From Slackia exigua ATCC 700122 (GTDB taxonomy: Bacteria; Actinomycetota; Coriobacteriia; Coriobacteriales; Eggerthellaceae), in contig NZ_GG700630.1 of NCBI RefSeq assembly GCF_000162875.1, positions 1,008,015-1,072,014 on the forward strand: DNA of 64,000 bases. The letters are read 5' to 3'. Under the pieces are notes generated by a model that saw only the letters and a list, made by a program, of their open reading frames with translations, made no database searches and was not told where the DNA came from. Shown one piece after another: positions 33,494 through 42,761 of this stretch (the first letter of the stretch is position 1; each line of letters starts with the position of its first letter). The translations under genes were made by a program, and so were the position numbers.

Positions 33494-36400
33494 TTACGAC
33501 ATCCTACGACGTGCAATGAGAACTACGGAGCCGGCAGCGAGCGCGGTAAGCAGAGCAGCTAGAGGAGCCGCCACACCGTCGCCTGTCTTCGGCAGAGAGC
33601 CGGACGATTCCGTCTTACCCTTGGTCGTATCGGTTGTTCCGCCGCCGGGGGCGGGGGCCTCGGGCCTCTCGTCCTTGGTGTTGGTGACGGTGAAGCCGCC
33701 CTTGGCATCGCCGGTGACCTTAGAGGAGTAGCCCTCCACGGCGTCCTCGGCCACGGTGTAGGCAATCCTCTTGCCGCCCTCGAAGGCAGGCAGGTTGTCG
33801 AAGGAGCCCTTCCAGCCGTTGCCGGCGTTGAGCTTCAATGCCTTGCCCGCGTCCTTGCCGTCGGCGAGCAGGCGGACGGTCACCTCGCCGCCCTCGCCGC
33901 CGACCCACCTCTTCGCGACGGGGACGTCGACGGTCTCGGGCTCATGGGCGTTGGTCAGCGTGTAGCCCGTTACCGCGTCGCCGGCCACCGAGGCCTCGTA
34001 GCCCTTGGGGACCGAAACCTCCTTGACCTCGTAGACCACGTCCTTGCCGGCCTCCTTCATGAACAGGCCGGTCCAGGTGTGGGTCCAGCCGTTGGCCTCG
34101 GAGAGCTCGACGGGGTCGCCCAGGGGCCTGCCGTCCGCGTAGAGCTGGGCCTTCACGCTCGCGGGGCGTATCCCGTCCTGGTTGTTCGCGTCGGCCCACG
34201 CCTTGGTCACGGTGACCGAGGTCTTGCCGGGCGTGCAGGAGTTGGTTATATCCGTGCCGTCGACGGCGGTCGCGTAGTTCGGGACCGCCTCCTCGGTCAC
34301 GGTGTAGGCGTACTCGTGGCCGTCGGCGGGATCGTACTTGGGAAGGCCCGTGAAGGCATAGGCCCACGCGCCCGAGGCGTCGGGCGTCACGGTCCTGGAG
34401 TCGGCCTTCGCGCCGTCGCGCATGAGGTTCACCGTGATCGAGGCGGGGCGCACGCCGTCGCGGTCGCTATCGTCTTCCCAGGACTTGGTCCCGGAGACGT
34501 CCACGGTCTCCTTGTTCGTGTTGGTGACGGTGAAGCCGGAGGTCGCGTCGCCCTCGACGGAGCCGTCGTAGTTCGGCACCGGGTATTCCTTGACGGTGTA
34601 GGCGATCTCGCGGCCGTGGTCGTACTTGGGCAAGCCCGAGAACGCGCCCGACCAGTTGCTATCGGCGTCGAGCTTGAGCTCCTTGCCCGTGTCTTTGCCG
34701 TCGGCGAGCAGGCGCACGGTCACCTCGGAGCCCGCGGGCCCGACCCATTTCTTCACGACGGGGACGTCGACGGTCGCGGGCGTATGCGTGTTCGTGACCG
34801 TGTAGCCCGCCGTCGCGTCGCCGGCCACGGCGACGTCGTAGCCGCTCGGCACGCCGGCCTCCTTGACGGTGTAGGCGATGTCCTTGCCGGCCTCCTTCAG
34901 GTTCAGGCCGGTCCAGGTGTGGGTCCAGCCGTTGGCGGCGTTCAGGGTGACCGGGGCGCCGAGCTCATGGCCGTTCGCGTAGAGCTGCACGTCGATCGAG
35001 GTGGGACGGACGCCGTCCCGGTCGCCGTCGTCGGCCCACGCCTTGGTGACGGTGACCGAGGTCTTGCCCGGCGTGTAGGAGTTGACGATGTCGGTTCCGT
35101 TCACGGAGGTCGCATACCCAGGGACCGCCTCCTCGGTCACGGTGTAGGCGTACTCGTGGCCGTCCGCGGCGTACTTGGGAAGGCCGGTGAACGAGTAGGC
35201 CCACGCGCCGGAGGCGTCGGGCGTCACCGTCCTGGAGTCGGCCTTCGCGCCGTCGCGCATCAGGTTCACCGTGATCGAGGCGGGGCGGACCCCGTCGCGG
35301 TCGCTATCGTCGTCCCAGGACTTCGTGCCGGAGACGTCCACGGTCTCCTTGTTCGTGTTGGTGATGGTGAAGCCGCTCGCCGCGTCGCCCTCGACGGCGG
35401 TGCCGTACTTGGAGCCGTCGACGCCCGACACCTCGGCCTCGGTCACCGTGTAGGCGATCTCGGAGCCGTCGGCGCCGTACTTGGGAAGGCCGTCGAAGGA
35501 GCCCTTCCAGCCGTTGCCCTCGTCGAGCTTGAGCGATTTGCCGGTATCGGCGCCGTCGGCGAGCAGCCTGACCGTGACCTCGGAGCCCTTGGGCCCGACC
35601 CAGTTCTTCTCGACCGGGACCTTCACGGTCTCGGTGTTCGTGTTGGTGATGGTGAAGCCGGAGGCCGCGTCGCCCGTAACGTCGCCGTCGTAGTTCGGCA
35701 CCGGGTATTCCTTCACGGTGTAGGCGATCTCGCGGCCGTGGTCGTGCTTGGGCAGGCCCGAGAACGCGCCCGACCAGTTGTTATCGGCGTCGAGCTTGAG
35801 CTCCTTGCCGGTGTCTTTGCCGTCGGCGAGCAGACGCACGGTCACCTCGGAGCCCACGGGCCCGACCCATTTCTTCACGACGGGGACGTCGACGGTCGCG
35901 GGCGTATGCGTGTTCGTGACCGTGTAGCCCGCCGTCGCGTCGCCGGCCACGGCTGAGATATACCCGAGCGGAACTGGATCTTCCTCTACCGTATAGGCGA
36001 TATCGTTGCCCGATGCATCCTTCTGGTCAAGACCCGTGAAGGAACCCTTCCACGAACCGGCCGAATCGAGCGTCACTATCTTGCTAGTGGGCGCACCGTC
36101 AGCGAACAGCCTGATCTTGACCGAGGAGGGGCGGATCCCGTCTTGATCGCCGTTATCGTTCCATGTCTTCTCGACCGCAACGTCGACTGTGGACGGAGCG
36201 ACCTTGTCGACGAACGTCTTCGTCACGCTTTTGGTCGTGAGAGGAAAGTCGGTGTCGATGACCGCTTGGTCGTCAGCCGCAAGATACCCCGATGGCGGAG
36301 TGGTCTCTTTAATGACGTAGCTATCGCGCAGAAGGCCTGACAGGCTCGCCTCGCCGGAAGCGTTCGTGGTCACCTGGCCGACAACCATGCCGGTGCGGGT

Positions 36401-37669
36401 GCGAACGATATCGAACACCGCACCGGCAAGAGGAGCGCCCATCTCGTCGGTCTTCTTGATATTGATCGTGTAGTTATATCCTTCTCCGATGCCGCCAGCA
36501 GTCGGCAGAAGATAGTAGGCCTTGCTTTCCTTGCTTACGCCGTTGTCGGTAAGAGTCCCTTTGTTCTCGAACTTCTCGCCAGGAAGAGGCGTGTAGGAGA
36601 TCTTGGTCTGGAATCGCACCAGCAACCCCTTGGAAGCGGGGATATGACCCAATCCGAGCTTGAATGTCGTGCCGGTGGAAATGAACTGAGGGAGATACTG
36701 GCTGGTGACGTTGGTCTGACCGACGAGTTTATAGCTCGTGCCTTGAAGCTGCCAGGTTCCTTCGAACACTTCGAGCGTACCGGGAATGATAGACACGCCG
36801 GGAGTCAGGAGCGTGTCGTCGAGCACGGCATCCGTATATTCCTTGCCGTCCTGATTGATTTTGATCTGCCAGACGCCCTTGGTGGTATCGAAGGCGTTCG
36901 CCCAGCCAGACTTGATGATGGGCAAGGCCGTTTCAATATGCACCGTGTAGTTGACGGAACCGGCCGGAACCGTTTCGCCGCTTACCACAGGATTCACCGG
37001 AAGAACGCCGGAGTGGGTGTGAACGTCATTATCGATCTGAGCATTCACCGAGAAGTCGCCCGAGATGTCGGACTTGTCTTCCGCATAGCTCGTGTAGGTG
37101 AGGATGTACTTCGTGTTGGTGGGATCGGTCTTGCCTCTGGCGATGATGTTGTCGCCGTCTTTGATCACGAAGTCGGTCGGAGCAGCGCTCCTGAACCCGG
37201 CCGGCAGCTCTATAGTGGTGGTATCCCCCTCATGCACCGTGTGGTTGGGAAGAACGTAGTGGAAGTGGATCTTGAACGCCTGCCAAGGACCGACGTTCAC
37301 CGGCGTGGTGCCGGTGGAGGTAGTCACGTGGGCATTCGTGACGACATTCGGAAGCTCGACGCCAGGAGACCTCAGGGACGCGACTTGGGCGATATCCGAG
37401 ATCATAGAATCGGCGGCATCCGCCTGACCAGCGGCTTCGCCAGCCGCCTCGTCTTCGTCTGCAAGCTGCCCATCCTCATCGGCAGGCGCTTCAAGACCGG
37501 CATGTTCCTGATCGTCCGCATCGTTTTCCTCGGGAGAGTTCAGACCCTCCGCCGCCTTTGCAGACGTCATGTCGTCGCTATCCTGCGCGAAGGCCTGCAG
37601 AGCCCCCGTCGGCATGCAGATGCTGAACGCCAGCATCGCAGCCATGAGATAGCATAGGTTCCTCTTCAT
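33494..37669 (-). CDS. LPxTG adhesin with SpaA-like and nine CnaB repeats
   Basis: A 1391-residue cell-wall protein. Signal peptide is MKRNLCYLMAAMLAFSIC and following, cut near QAFAQD. An acidic linker follows, then two collagen-adhesin-like N domains (~75-390), one SpaA/prealbumin-like domain (TINIKKTDEMGAPLAGAVFD) and nine CnaB repeats of ~90 residues that start with a K(S/T/A/N)W motif and end in VTNT. CnaB domains act as stiff stalks, often with Lys-Asn isopeptide bonds. The end is LPKTG (~1359), a helix and RRR. ATG 37669 has AGGAGG seven bases upstream. Sortase is not in the window. Confidence 0.92.
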   Translation of the reverse strand: MKRNLCYLMAAMLAFSICMPTGALQAFAQDSDDMTSAKAAEGLNSPEENDADDQEHAGLEAPADEDGQLADEDEAAGEAAGQADAADSMISDIAQVASLRSPGVELPNVVTNAHVTTSTGTTPVNVGPWQAFKIHFHYVLPNHTVHEGDTTTIELPAGFRSAAPTDFVIKDGDNIIARGKTDPTNTKYILTYTSYAEDKSDISGDFSVNAQIDNDVHTHSGVLPVNPVVSGETVPAGSVNYTVHIETALPIIKSGWANAFDTTKGVWQIKINQDGKEYTDAVLDDTLLTPGVSIIPGTLEVFEGTWQLQGTSYKLVGQTNVTSQYLPQFISTGTTFKLGLGHIPASKGLLVRFQTKISYTPLPGEKFENKGTLTDNGVSKESKAYYLLPTAGGIGEGYNYTINIKKTDEMGAPLAGAVFDIVRTRTGMVVGQVTTNASGEASLSGLLRDSYVIKETTPPSGYLAADDQAVIDTDFPLTTKSVTKTFVDKVAPSTVDVAVEKTWNDNGDQDGIRPSSVKIRLFADGAPTSKIVTLDSAGSWKGSFTGLDQKDASGNDIAYTVEEDPVPLGYISAVAGDATAGYTVTNTHTPATVDVPVVKKWVGPVGSEVTVRLLADGKDTGKELKLDADNNWSGAFSGLPKHDHGREIAYTVKEYPVPNYDGDVTGDAASGFTITNTNTETVKVPVEKNWVGPKGSEVTVRLLADGADTGKSLKLDEGNGWKGSFDGLPKYGADGSEIAYTVTEAEVSGVDGSKYGTAVEGDAASGFTITNTNKETVDVSGTKSWDDDSDRDGVRPASITVNLMRDGAKADSRTVTPDASGAWAYSFTGLPKYAADGHEYAYTVTEEAVPGYATSVNGTDIVNSYTPGKTSVTVTKAWADDGDRDGVRPTSIDVQLYANGHELGAPVTLNAANGWTHTWTGLNLKEAGKDIAYTVKEAGVPSGYDVAVAGDATAGYTVTNTHTPATVDVPVVKKWVGPAGSEVTVRLLADGKDTGKELKLDADSNWSGAFSGLPKYDHGREIAYTVKEYPVPNYDGSVEGDATSGFTVTNTNKETVDVSGTKSWEDDSDRDGVRPASITVNLMRDGAKADSRTVTPDASGAWAYAFTGLPKYDPADGHEYAYTVTEEAVPNYATAVDGTDITNSCTPGKTSVTVTKAWADANNQDGIRPASVKAQLYADGRPLGDPVELSEANGWTHTWTGLFMKEAGKDVVYEVKEVSVPKGYEASVAGDAVTGYTLTNAHEPETVDVPVAKRWVGGEGGEVTVRLLADGKDAGKALKLNAGNGWKGSFDNLPAFEGGKRIAYTVAEDAVEGYSSKVTGDAKGGFTVTNTKDERPEAPAPGGGTTDTTKGKTESSGSLPKTGDGVAAPLAALLTALAAGSVVLIARRRMS
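33676..36195 (-). repeat. Nine CnaB coding repeats with block duplication
   Basis: Approximate repeat borders (transcription order 1-9): 36195-35912, 35911-35641, 35640-35353, 35352-35080, 35079-34786, 34785-34519, 34518-34237, 34236-33945, 33944-33676. Repeats 2/6, 4/7 and 5/8 are nearly identical pairs, so a block 2-(3)-4-5 appears duplicated as 6-7-8. Borders were set from the recurring VDVPV, VDVSGTK and GKTSVTVTK codons. Confidence 0.8.
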
Positions 37670-37991
37670 GCGTTTTCCTCCTACCCTTGCAAGTCCTGGA
37701 ATCCACCGAAGGCGCATTCGTACGGCGGTCAATCCGCCGTTGCCCTTCTTTACACGTCAAGTCACGCGATTTCGACCGTACAGTCTACAGGATAATACAC
37801 TAAAAACGCTGGAAAATGCCCGTAAATGCGGGTTTTGCCGGATGAGGGAACGATTCGGGGCGATATGCAGCTCGAACCCTTCCCTGCGCAACGAGCGGTA
37901 GGGATCGTCGGCTAGAATGGGCATCGCCTTGAAAACGACTGCACCATGAGCGATCCTCAAGCGCATCTCGATCCGAATCCAGAGGGAGACC
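37670..37991. promoter_or_regulatory. Divergent promoter region, adhesin / luxR
   Basis: No gene is supported in this 322-bp gap. On the minus strand TATTAT lies near 37795 as a possible adhesin -10. GGGAGACC precedes the luxR ATG. A short CCCG/CGGG hairpin followed by TTTT lies near 37830-37848. Confidence 0.4.
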
Positions 37992-39497
37992 ATGACAGAC
38001 CAGGGAAGCAACATACCCGTCCATACGGTGAAAACTGCCTTTGGATCTTCGCTGGGATACGGAATCGTATGCGGTCTGATGTTCCCCTTGATGGTTTCCA
38101 GCACGTTCCTGCAGGAGATGAGCCTGGCCCACGGCGCGGGCCATTCATTCGGCGCTCTGTTCTTCGCCATGTATATCCTGACCATGATCCTGACGGCGCT
38201 CGACTGCCTCTTCCGTCGGAAGCAGATGCGCCAAGCGCGCATGCGGTCCGCCTTCGCGTGCGTATTCATCGGGAACGTCCTGCTGCTGTTCCATAATCTG
38301 GGATTCATCGATAACGGCTGGATCTACGCCATCGCATCGGCAAGCTGCATCGGATACGGCCTTGCCACGGCCGAGCTCGGCTGGATCGCCCGCATAGCCA
38401 TGCAGCAGGAAGATGCCGAAGGAAGCTTCTCCATTCTTAGCATCGTGCCGGCGGCTTTTCTGATAGGCGGTTTGATGACGGCCTTCATCTTCTGGGCGGA
38501 ATGGCCCTTCGAGCTGATCTTCGCCCTCGTCTCGACCGTCATAGCGGCTGCGCCCCTTATAAAGGCCCAACCTCTAGAAAAGGAGAGGCGACGCATCGGG
38601 ATATCGAGCGCGGGGGCGACCGACTTCATGAAGGCCGTCTCGTACCTAGGGGTGTTCTCCTTCACGTTCGGAGCGGTCAGCCAAGTGGCGAACGTCACGG
38701 ACGGCACGTCGCCTTCGATCGAATTCCAAGCCGTTGCCGGCATCGTCATAGCTGCGCTGGCCATGGCCGTCGTCGGGCATATCCGCCGCCACACCCCTTC
38801 CCTATCGAACCTGTACGGAATGCTGTTCCCGATCGTCGCGCTTTCGCTGATCGCCTTGCCGTTCACGGCATCGGCCGCGCGTGCCGTCGCGGTGACCCTC
38901 GTGTTCATCGCCTTCTATCTGTCCGGAATGAATGCGCGCGTCATCATCGTGCGCCTGAGCCAGCGCGACAATGTATCGCTGTGGGTGTACCTCAGCGTGG
39001 CCTTGGGCATAAGCGGCCTGCTCATCCTTGCGGGAGTGGCGTTCGGGGCCTTCGCGATCGACCGCGAAGATCCTGCCGTCGGTCTTGCCCTCATCTCGCT
39101 TATATCGCTTTTCATTCTTGCGTTGAACCCCATCCTGTCATCCTTCCTGGAGAGAAGCGGAAAGGGCGATACCCCTTTCGGTCACGCGAGCGCTTCCCAT
39201 GATTCCGAGGCGCACGCCTCGCCGATGGGTCGGGCCGTCGCGGGCGCGCAAGAGCCCGAGGATGCTGTCCTCATCGCCGCATTCGCACACGAGCATTCGC
39301 TGACGACACGGGAGAGCGAGGTGCTCATGCTCTTGCGGCAAGGACGAACGCGCACCTACATTGCCGCGGAGCTGGGTCTCTCGCCCAACACCGTCAAGGG
39401 ATACATCCATTCCCTCTATCAAAAATCCGAAGCGCGCGACAAGCAGGACCTGCTCGATCGCATCGAGCGGTATTCCGAAGAAAAACGCAGGTCGTAG
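37992..39497 (+). CDS. 12-TM LuxR-family regulator
   Basis: A 501-residue regulator with about 12 membrane helices (~20-390), a hydrophilic linker and a C-terminal LuxR helix-turn-helix (~430-495: HSLTTRESEVLMLLRQGRTR ... NTVKGYIHSLYQKSEA). This MFS-like sensor plus LuxR layout is characteristic of Eggerthellaceae, where the regulator often controls an adjacent Tat flavoprotein. Here such a gene starts 169 bp downstream in the same direction. The inducer is unknown. Confidence 0.9.
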   Translation: MTDQGSNIPVHTVKTAFGSSLGYGIVCGLMFPLMVSSTFLQEMSLAHGAGHSFGALFFAMYILTMILTALDCLFRRKQMRQARMRSAFACVFIGNVLLLFHNLGFIDNGWIYAIASASCIGYGLATAELGWIARIAMQQEDAEGSFSILSIVPAAFLIGGLMTAFIFWAEWPFELIFALVSTVIAAAPLIKAQPLEKERRRIGISSAGATDFMKAVSYLGVFSFTFGAVSQVANVTDGTSPSIEFQAVAGIVIAALAMAVVGHIRRHTPSLSNLYGMLFPIVALSLIALPFTASAARAVAVTLVFIAFYLSGMNARVIIVRLSQRDNVSLWVYLSVALGISGLLILAGVAFGAFAIDREDPAVGLALISLISLFILALNPILSSFLERSGKGDTPFGHASASHDSEAHASPMGRAVAGAQEPEDAVLIAAFAHEHSLTTRESEVLMLLRQGRTRTYIAAELGLSPNTVKGYIHSLYQKSEARDKQDLLDRIERYSEEKRRS

Positions 39498-39610
39498 CAT
39501 ACCCCTCCAAAAAGGAGGATGACCGTTCCTTTCAGCCCCAACCGCGGCGCGCGCCGTAAACAACCCACTTTGGTGCTAGCGAGCGAATCCCTTTCCAAAC
39601 ACACTGGCCA

Positions 39611-39623
39611 TGACCCCGGGTCA
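39611..39623. promoter_or_regulatory. Dyad TGACCC-C-GGGTCA before flavoprotein gene
   Basis: A perfect 6-bp inverted repeat 43 bp before the flavoprotein start and after the LuxR regulator. It shares the CCC...GGG form of dyads at 14596 and 60221, so it is a candidate LuxR operator. Confidence 0.35.
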
Positions 39624-39666
39624 AGGGAATCCGGAAATCGTCAGCAGAGGAAAGGGAGGATGCTTC

Positions 39667-41358
39667 ATGAAACGCAGCATGGGAAAGAGGGTGCAAGGTC
39701 GCGCACCCGAAGGAACTCAAACGATCAAGGCGGCCGAATCCGTGCGTCAAGAACACGTCATACGTTCGGCCAACCTCGAAGAATCACGCGAGAAGATGAC
39801 TCAGCAACGCGATTTCTCGCGTCGCACGTTCCTGCTCGGCCTAGGCGCGACGGCGGCGGTCGCAAGCTACGGGCTCGCAGGCTGTGCGCCGAAATCGGAA
39901 AGCGCCGCGCCAAGCGACGGCTTGCAGGGCGATGATTCCTCGCCAACAGCGAAGGGCGACGCCCCCGACACCGTTCAAGCGGTTGCCGAAACGCCTGCGA
40001 AGAACACCGAGACAAAATCCGCCGACCTCGTCGTCATCGGCAGCGGCATAGCAGGCATGAGCGCAGCCGTGGAAGCATCGCGCGCGGGCGCGACGGTTGT
40101 CGTGCTGGAAAAGACCGCCATCACCGGCGGCGACTCGTCTATCTGCAGCGGCAACTTCTACTGCTGCGAGTCCAAGACGCAGGACGAGCTCGGCTACACC
40201 GATTACGGCACGCCCGAGGATATCGCCCAGTTCTTCTTCGCGCAATCCGACGGCGATGCCAATATGGATATCTGCCGGCTGGTAGCCGAAAACGGCGGTG
40301 CCGCCCTGGACTGGCTCGTCGATATGGGCTGCGAATTCGATAAAAAGCCCGGCGACAACGTATCGGACCGATCCATGCTGTCGAAGACCGGCGGCAAAGG
40401 CATCGTCGATGTGCTCGTGTCCGAAGCGGAGAAGAACGGCACCGAGCTCATGATGGAGACCCGGGCCATCGGGCTGAAGACGGACGCAGGACGCGTAACC
40501 GGCGTCATCGCACGTCAAGGCACCACCGAATACGACATCTCGGCGCGATCCGTGGTGATCGCTTCCGGCGGATTCGACGGACAGGACTGGTCGAAGGAGC
40601 TCTACGCTCCCGGAGCCGTCGGCTGGCACACCTTCTCCAGCCCCGGCAACACCGGAGATGGAATAGAGCTCGCGAAGGAAGCCGACGCCCTCATCCTGTT
40701 GAAGGGCGGTCTCTCGCAGATCCATCTCGTCGGGAAGAAGCCGCTCGCCCTGAATGACGAAGTCTCGAAGCTGCGCATGATCAATACGGGAATCTTCGTG
40801 ACGGATCTGGCGTATCGATGCGCCAATGAATCGATGACCAGCCAGTTCGACTACTTCATCCCCTTCGTCGAAAGCGGACGAAAGCAGTTCGCCATCATCT
40901 GCGACTCGAATCAGCCCGAAACGCGGCTCGAGCTTCTCAAGCAGGGCGTCGAGAAGGGCGTCGTCGACACAGCCGACACGATCGAGGAGCTGGCGGTTGC
41001 GGCCGGCTTGCCGAGCTATCCCCTCGCCAAGACCGTGGAGGCCTACAATGCGCTCTGCGATGCCGGGGAAGATACCGCATTCCATAAGAAGCCGGAGGAT
41101 CTGCAGCGCGTCGAACAGGCGCCCTTCTTCGCCGTGCAGATCACGCCGAACACAAACGACTCCTTCGGCCAGCTTGCCATCAGCACGAAGGCCGAGGTTC
41201 TGAACGGGCAGCGCCAGCCTATCGCCGGCCTCTACGCCGCGGGGACGATCGCGAATGCCGAGCTGTTTTACCTGCGCTATGCGGTAAGCGGGGCGTCGCT
41301 TTGCATGGGCACCGTCACGGGACGCATCGCCGCGCAATCGGCGCTTGCGGAGGCCTGA
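39667..41358 (+). CDS. Tat-exported FAD-dependent reductase, non-fumarate type
   Basis: A 563-residue FAD-binding-2 flavoprotein. After a long n-region comes the Tat motif SRRTF and a lipobox LAGC, so it should be exported folded and lipid-anchored. FAD site is VVIGSGIAGMSAA, ending with LYAAGTIANAELF. Fumarate reductase residues are not kept: the HHxMGG loop is replaced by NDSFGQLAIS and no TRDK arginine is seen. It probably reduces another acceptor, such as an enone or steroid-like compound. ATG 39667 has GGAGG seven bases upstream; an internal ATG at 39796 is an alternative with a shorter n-region. No haem-binding domain is fused. Confidence 0.88.
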   Translation: MKRSMGKRVQGRAPEGTQTIKAAESVRQEHVIRSANLEESREKMTQQRDFSRRTFLLGLGATAAVASYGLAGCAPKSESAAPSDGLQGDDSSPTAKGDAPDTVQAVAETPAKNTETKSADLVVIGSGIAGMSAAVEASRAGATVVVLEKTAITGGDSSICSGNFYCCESKTQDELGYTDYGTPEDIAQFFFAQSDGDANMDICRLVAENGGAALDWLVDMGCEFDKKPGDNVSDRSMLSKTGGKGIVDVLVSEAEKNGTELMMETRAIGLKTDAGRVTGVIARQGTTEYDISARSVVIASGGFDGQDWSKELYAPGAVGWHTFSSPGNTGDGIELAKEADALILLKGGLSQIHLVGKKPLALNDEVSKLRMINTGIFVTDLAYRCANESMTSQFDYFIPFVESGRKQFAIICDSNQPETRLELLKQGVEKGVVDTADTIEELAVAAGLPSYPLAKTVEAYNALCDAGEDTAFHKKPEDLQRVEQAPFFAVQITPNTNDSFGQLAISTKAEVLNGQRQPIAGLYAAGTIANAELFYLRYAVSGASLCMGTVTGRIAAQSALAEA

Positions 41359-41410
41359 TGCGTGATCCGGCCTGATTCCGACTAACCGAATAGAAAGCTC
41401 GCCTCGCCAG

Positions 41411-41441
41411 CATTCCAGGGTATTGCATAGCCTGGAATGCC
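41411..41441 (+). terminator. Terminator after flavoprotein gene
   Basis: GCATTCCAGG (41411-41420) pairs perfectly with CCTGGAATGC (41432-41441), then CGGTTTTGC. It ends the flavoprotein transcript. The accessory region begins right after it. Confidence 0.7.
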
Positions 41442-41496
41442 GGTTTTGCGCTGCTGAAGGTTCAAGGGGACAGGCGGGTCATGCTTGACAGCGACC

Positions 41497-42063
41497 TCAC
41501 GGAGTCGCACGGCATTGGAACGAAGAGACCCAACCAGGCCGTAAGCAAAACCTGAAGAGCGAGGCGACGATGCAATAGTCTCGCAAAGCGACCAAGCTGC
41601 AATCCCGACCAGTTTTCGCAGGCCAGGGCTTTTGTTTGACCACCACGCTGTCCGCAACGACGACGCAGAGCCCGTCGCACCTGCGAGCTATAGGGAGGTT
41701 CTCCGGCTCGGCGGGCGCGTCCTGCCCCGGCACGGGGTACCAGCGCATGGAGAGGAGTAGCATGCCGCCCTCGCGCTCGGGAACGTCGAGGTTCAGGTAG
41801 TCGGCGGCGAGCGCGCGCCCGTCCTTGGTAAGGTAGCGAAAGACGCCCCTGCAGAACGTGTGGCTGGATATGGGCTTGAGCATCGCCTTGAGCTGATCCA
41901 CCGAGAACGTGAGCGCGCCAGCACTTGTGCTCGGCGCTGCGCCTGGGCTCGAGAAGTCGTAGAGCGAGTCGAGGTCTACGTCGAAGGAGTCCGCCACTTT
42001 GTCCACGGCGGCGCGCTTTGCGTCGGGGTCAACGTCGGCGTAGATGTCCAAGGTGACCACCAT
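41497..42063 (-). pseudogene. C-terminal remnant of a tyrosine integrase plus unknown tail
   Basis: A 188-codon frame from ATG 42063 opens with VTLDIYADVDPDAKRAAVDK, the stretch after the catalytic tyrosine of many actinobacterial integrases. Y likely corresponds to the nucleophile, but all of the upstream catalytic domain (R, HxxR, LGH) is missing. After FSVDQLKAML the protein continues into segments I cannot assign (TKDGRALAADYLNLDVPERE). The end (~41497-41640) looks like chance reading. It marks an older integrated element. Four 12-bp-spaced TGACCACCA repeats lie at its start. Confidence 0.5.
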
Positions 42064-42097
42064 TTTGACCACCAAAGTGACCACCAAATGACCACCA
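42054..42097. repeat. Four TGACCACCA direct repeats, ~12-bp period
   Basis: Copies start at 42054, 42066, 42078 and 42089. They sit at the truncated edge of the integrase remnant. They could be slippage products or a protein-binding array. Confidence 0.6.
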
Positions 42098-42229
42098 GAC
42101 CGAAGATGGAGACATGGAAGTTAGAGATTTTGAAGAAGCGGGAGATTAGAAAAACAACAGGTCAGACGCATATCGGCTATGCTGTGGATTGGCAAGATTT
42201 GAGGTGAAACGGCCTCTGACTCGCTCATA

Positions 42230-42640
42230 ACCCGCGTCGCGTCGAAACGGCCTCGAAAATGTGAAAAACCACTCGATTCCCCCACGGAAAACCCGTCCAG
42301 CAGAAGATGGCGACAGGCGGAGAAGCGCATAGGCGTCGCGGATGCCCATGGTCGCGATGCTCATGAGGGCCATGCCGGAGACCAGCGCGAGCGCAACCAG
42401 GCGCGCCACCATCACGCTCGCCGCGTTGCCGGGGTACGAGTACTTCAGCTCGGCCACGCCGTGCAGCTTGCTCGCATGCACGGTGGGAACGCCGACGAAC
42501 GGTACGAACCATTCTGACGTCCTCTTTGTGCTCATCTCGGACATCGGCGTGGCCTGATCCCTGAAGTAGTCGGCCAGATCCCGGTCGTCGGTGTCGCCAA
42601 TCCACTGTGAGAGCGGACGGGAAGGGGCAGTGTCGGAGCC
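42230..42640 (-). pseudogene. Alpha/beta hydrolase and membrane-protein fragments
   Basis: The segment near 42500-42600 encodes DRDLADYFRDQATPMSE, almost the same as DRDLADYFRGQVMPVSE in the intact hydrolase at 46486-47523. It runs on into ASKLHGVAELKYSYPGN and a hydrophobic stretch typical of a different small membrane protein. No start, no catalytic residues and no full domain remain. It is a composite scar from recombination. Confidence 0.55.
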
Positions 42641-42699
42641 TCCAGAACACCCGCGACAGCGGTAGCCCGCCGGGGCAGCCAGCAACCCGTGGGCCGGGG

Positions 42700-42738
42700 T
42701 TGACAAGCGCCACAAATATGTGCATAGTTATGACTATG
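42700..42738 (+). promoter_or_regulatory. Promoter and operator of the EXLDI gene
   Basis: TTGACA (42700-42705) and CATAGT (42723-42728) are 17 bp apart. The -10 forms one arm of the dyad CATAGT-TATG-ACTATG (42723-42738). The layout fits repression, perhaps by the downstream protein itself. Confidence 0.6.
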
Positions 42739-42761
42739 TATAGTAGAAAGGAGCTATGACC

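Noticed and set aside
34239-35956. Long plus-strand frame opposite the adhesin
   Set aside because: It mirrors the CnaB repeats and has no start context or domain.
33676-36195. CRISPR-like repeat array
   Set aside because: Repeats are ~280 bp, imperfect and in frame; they encode CnaB domains.
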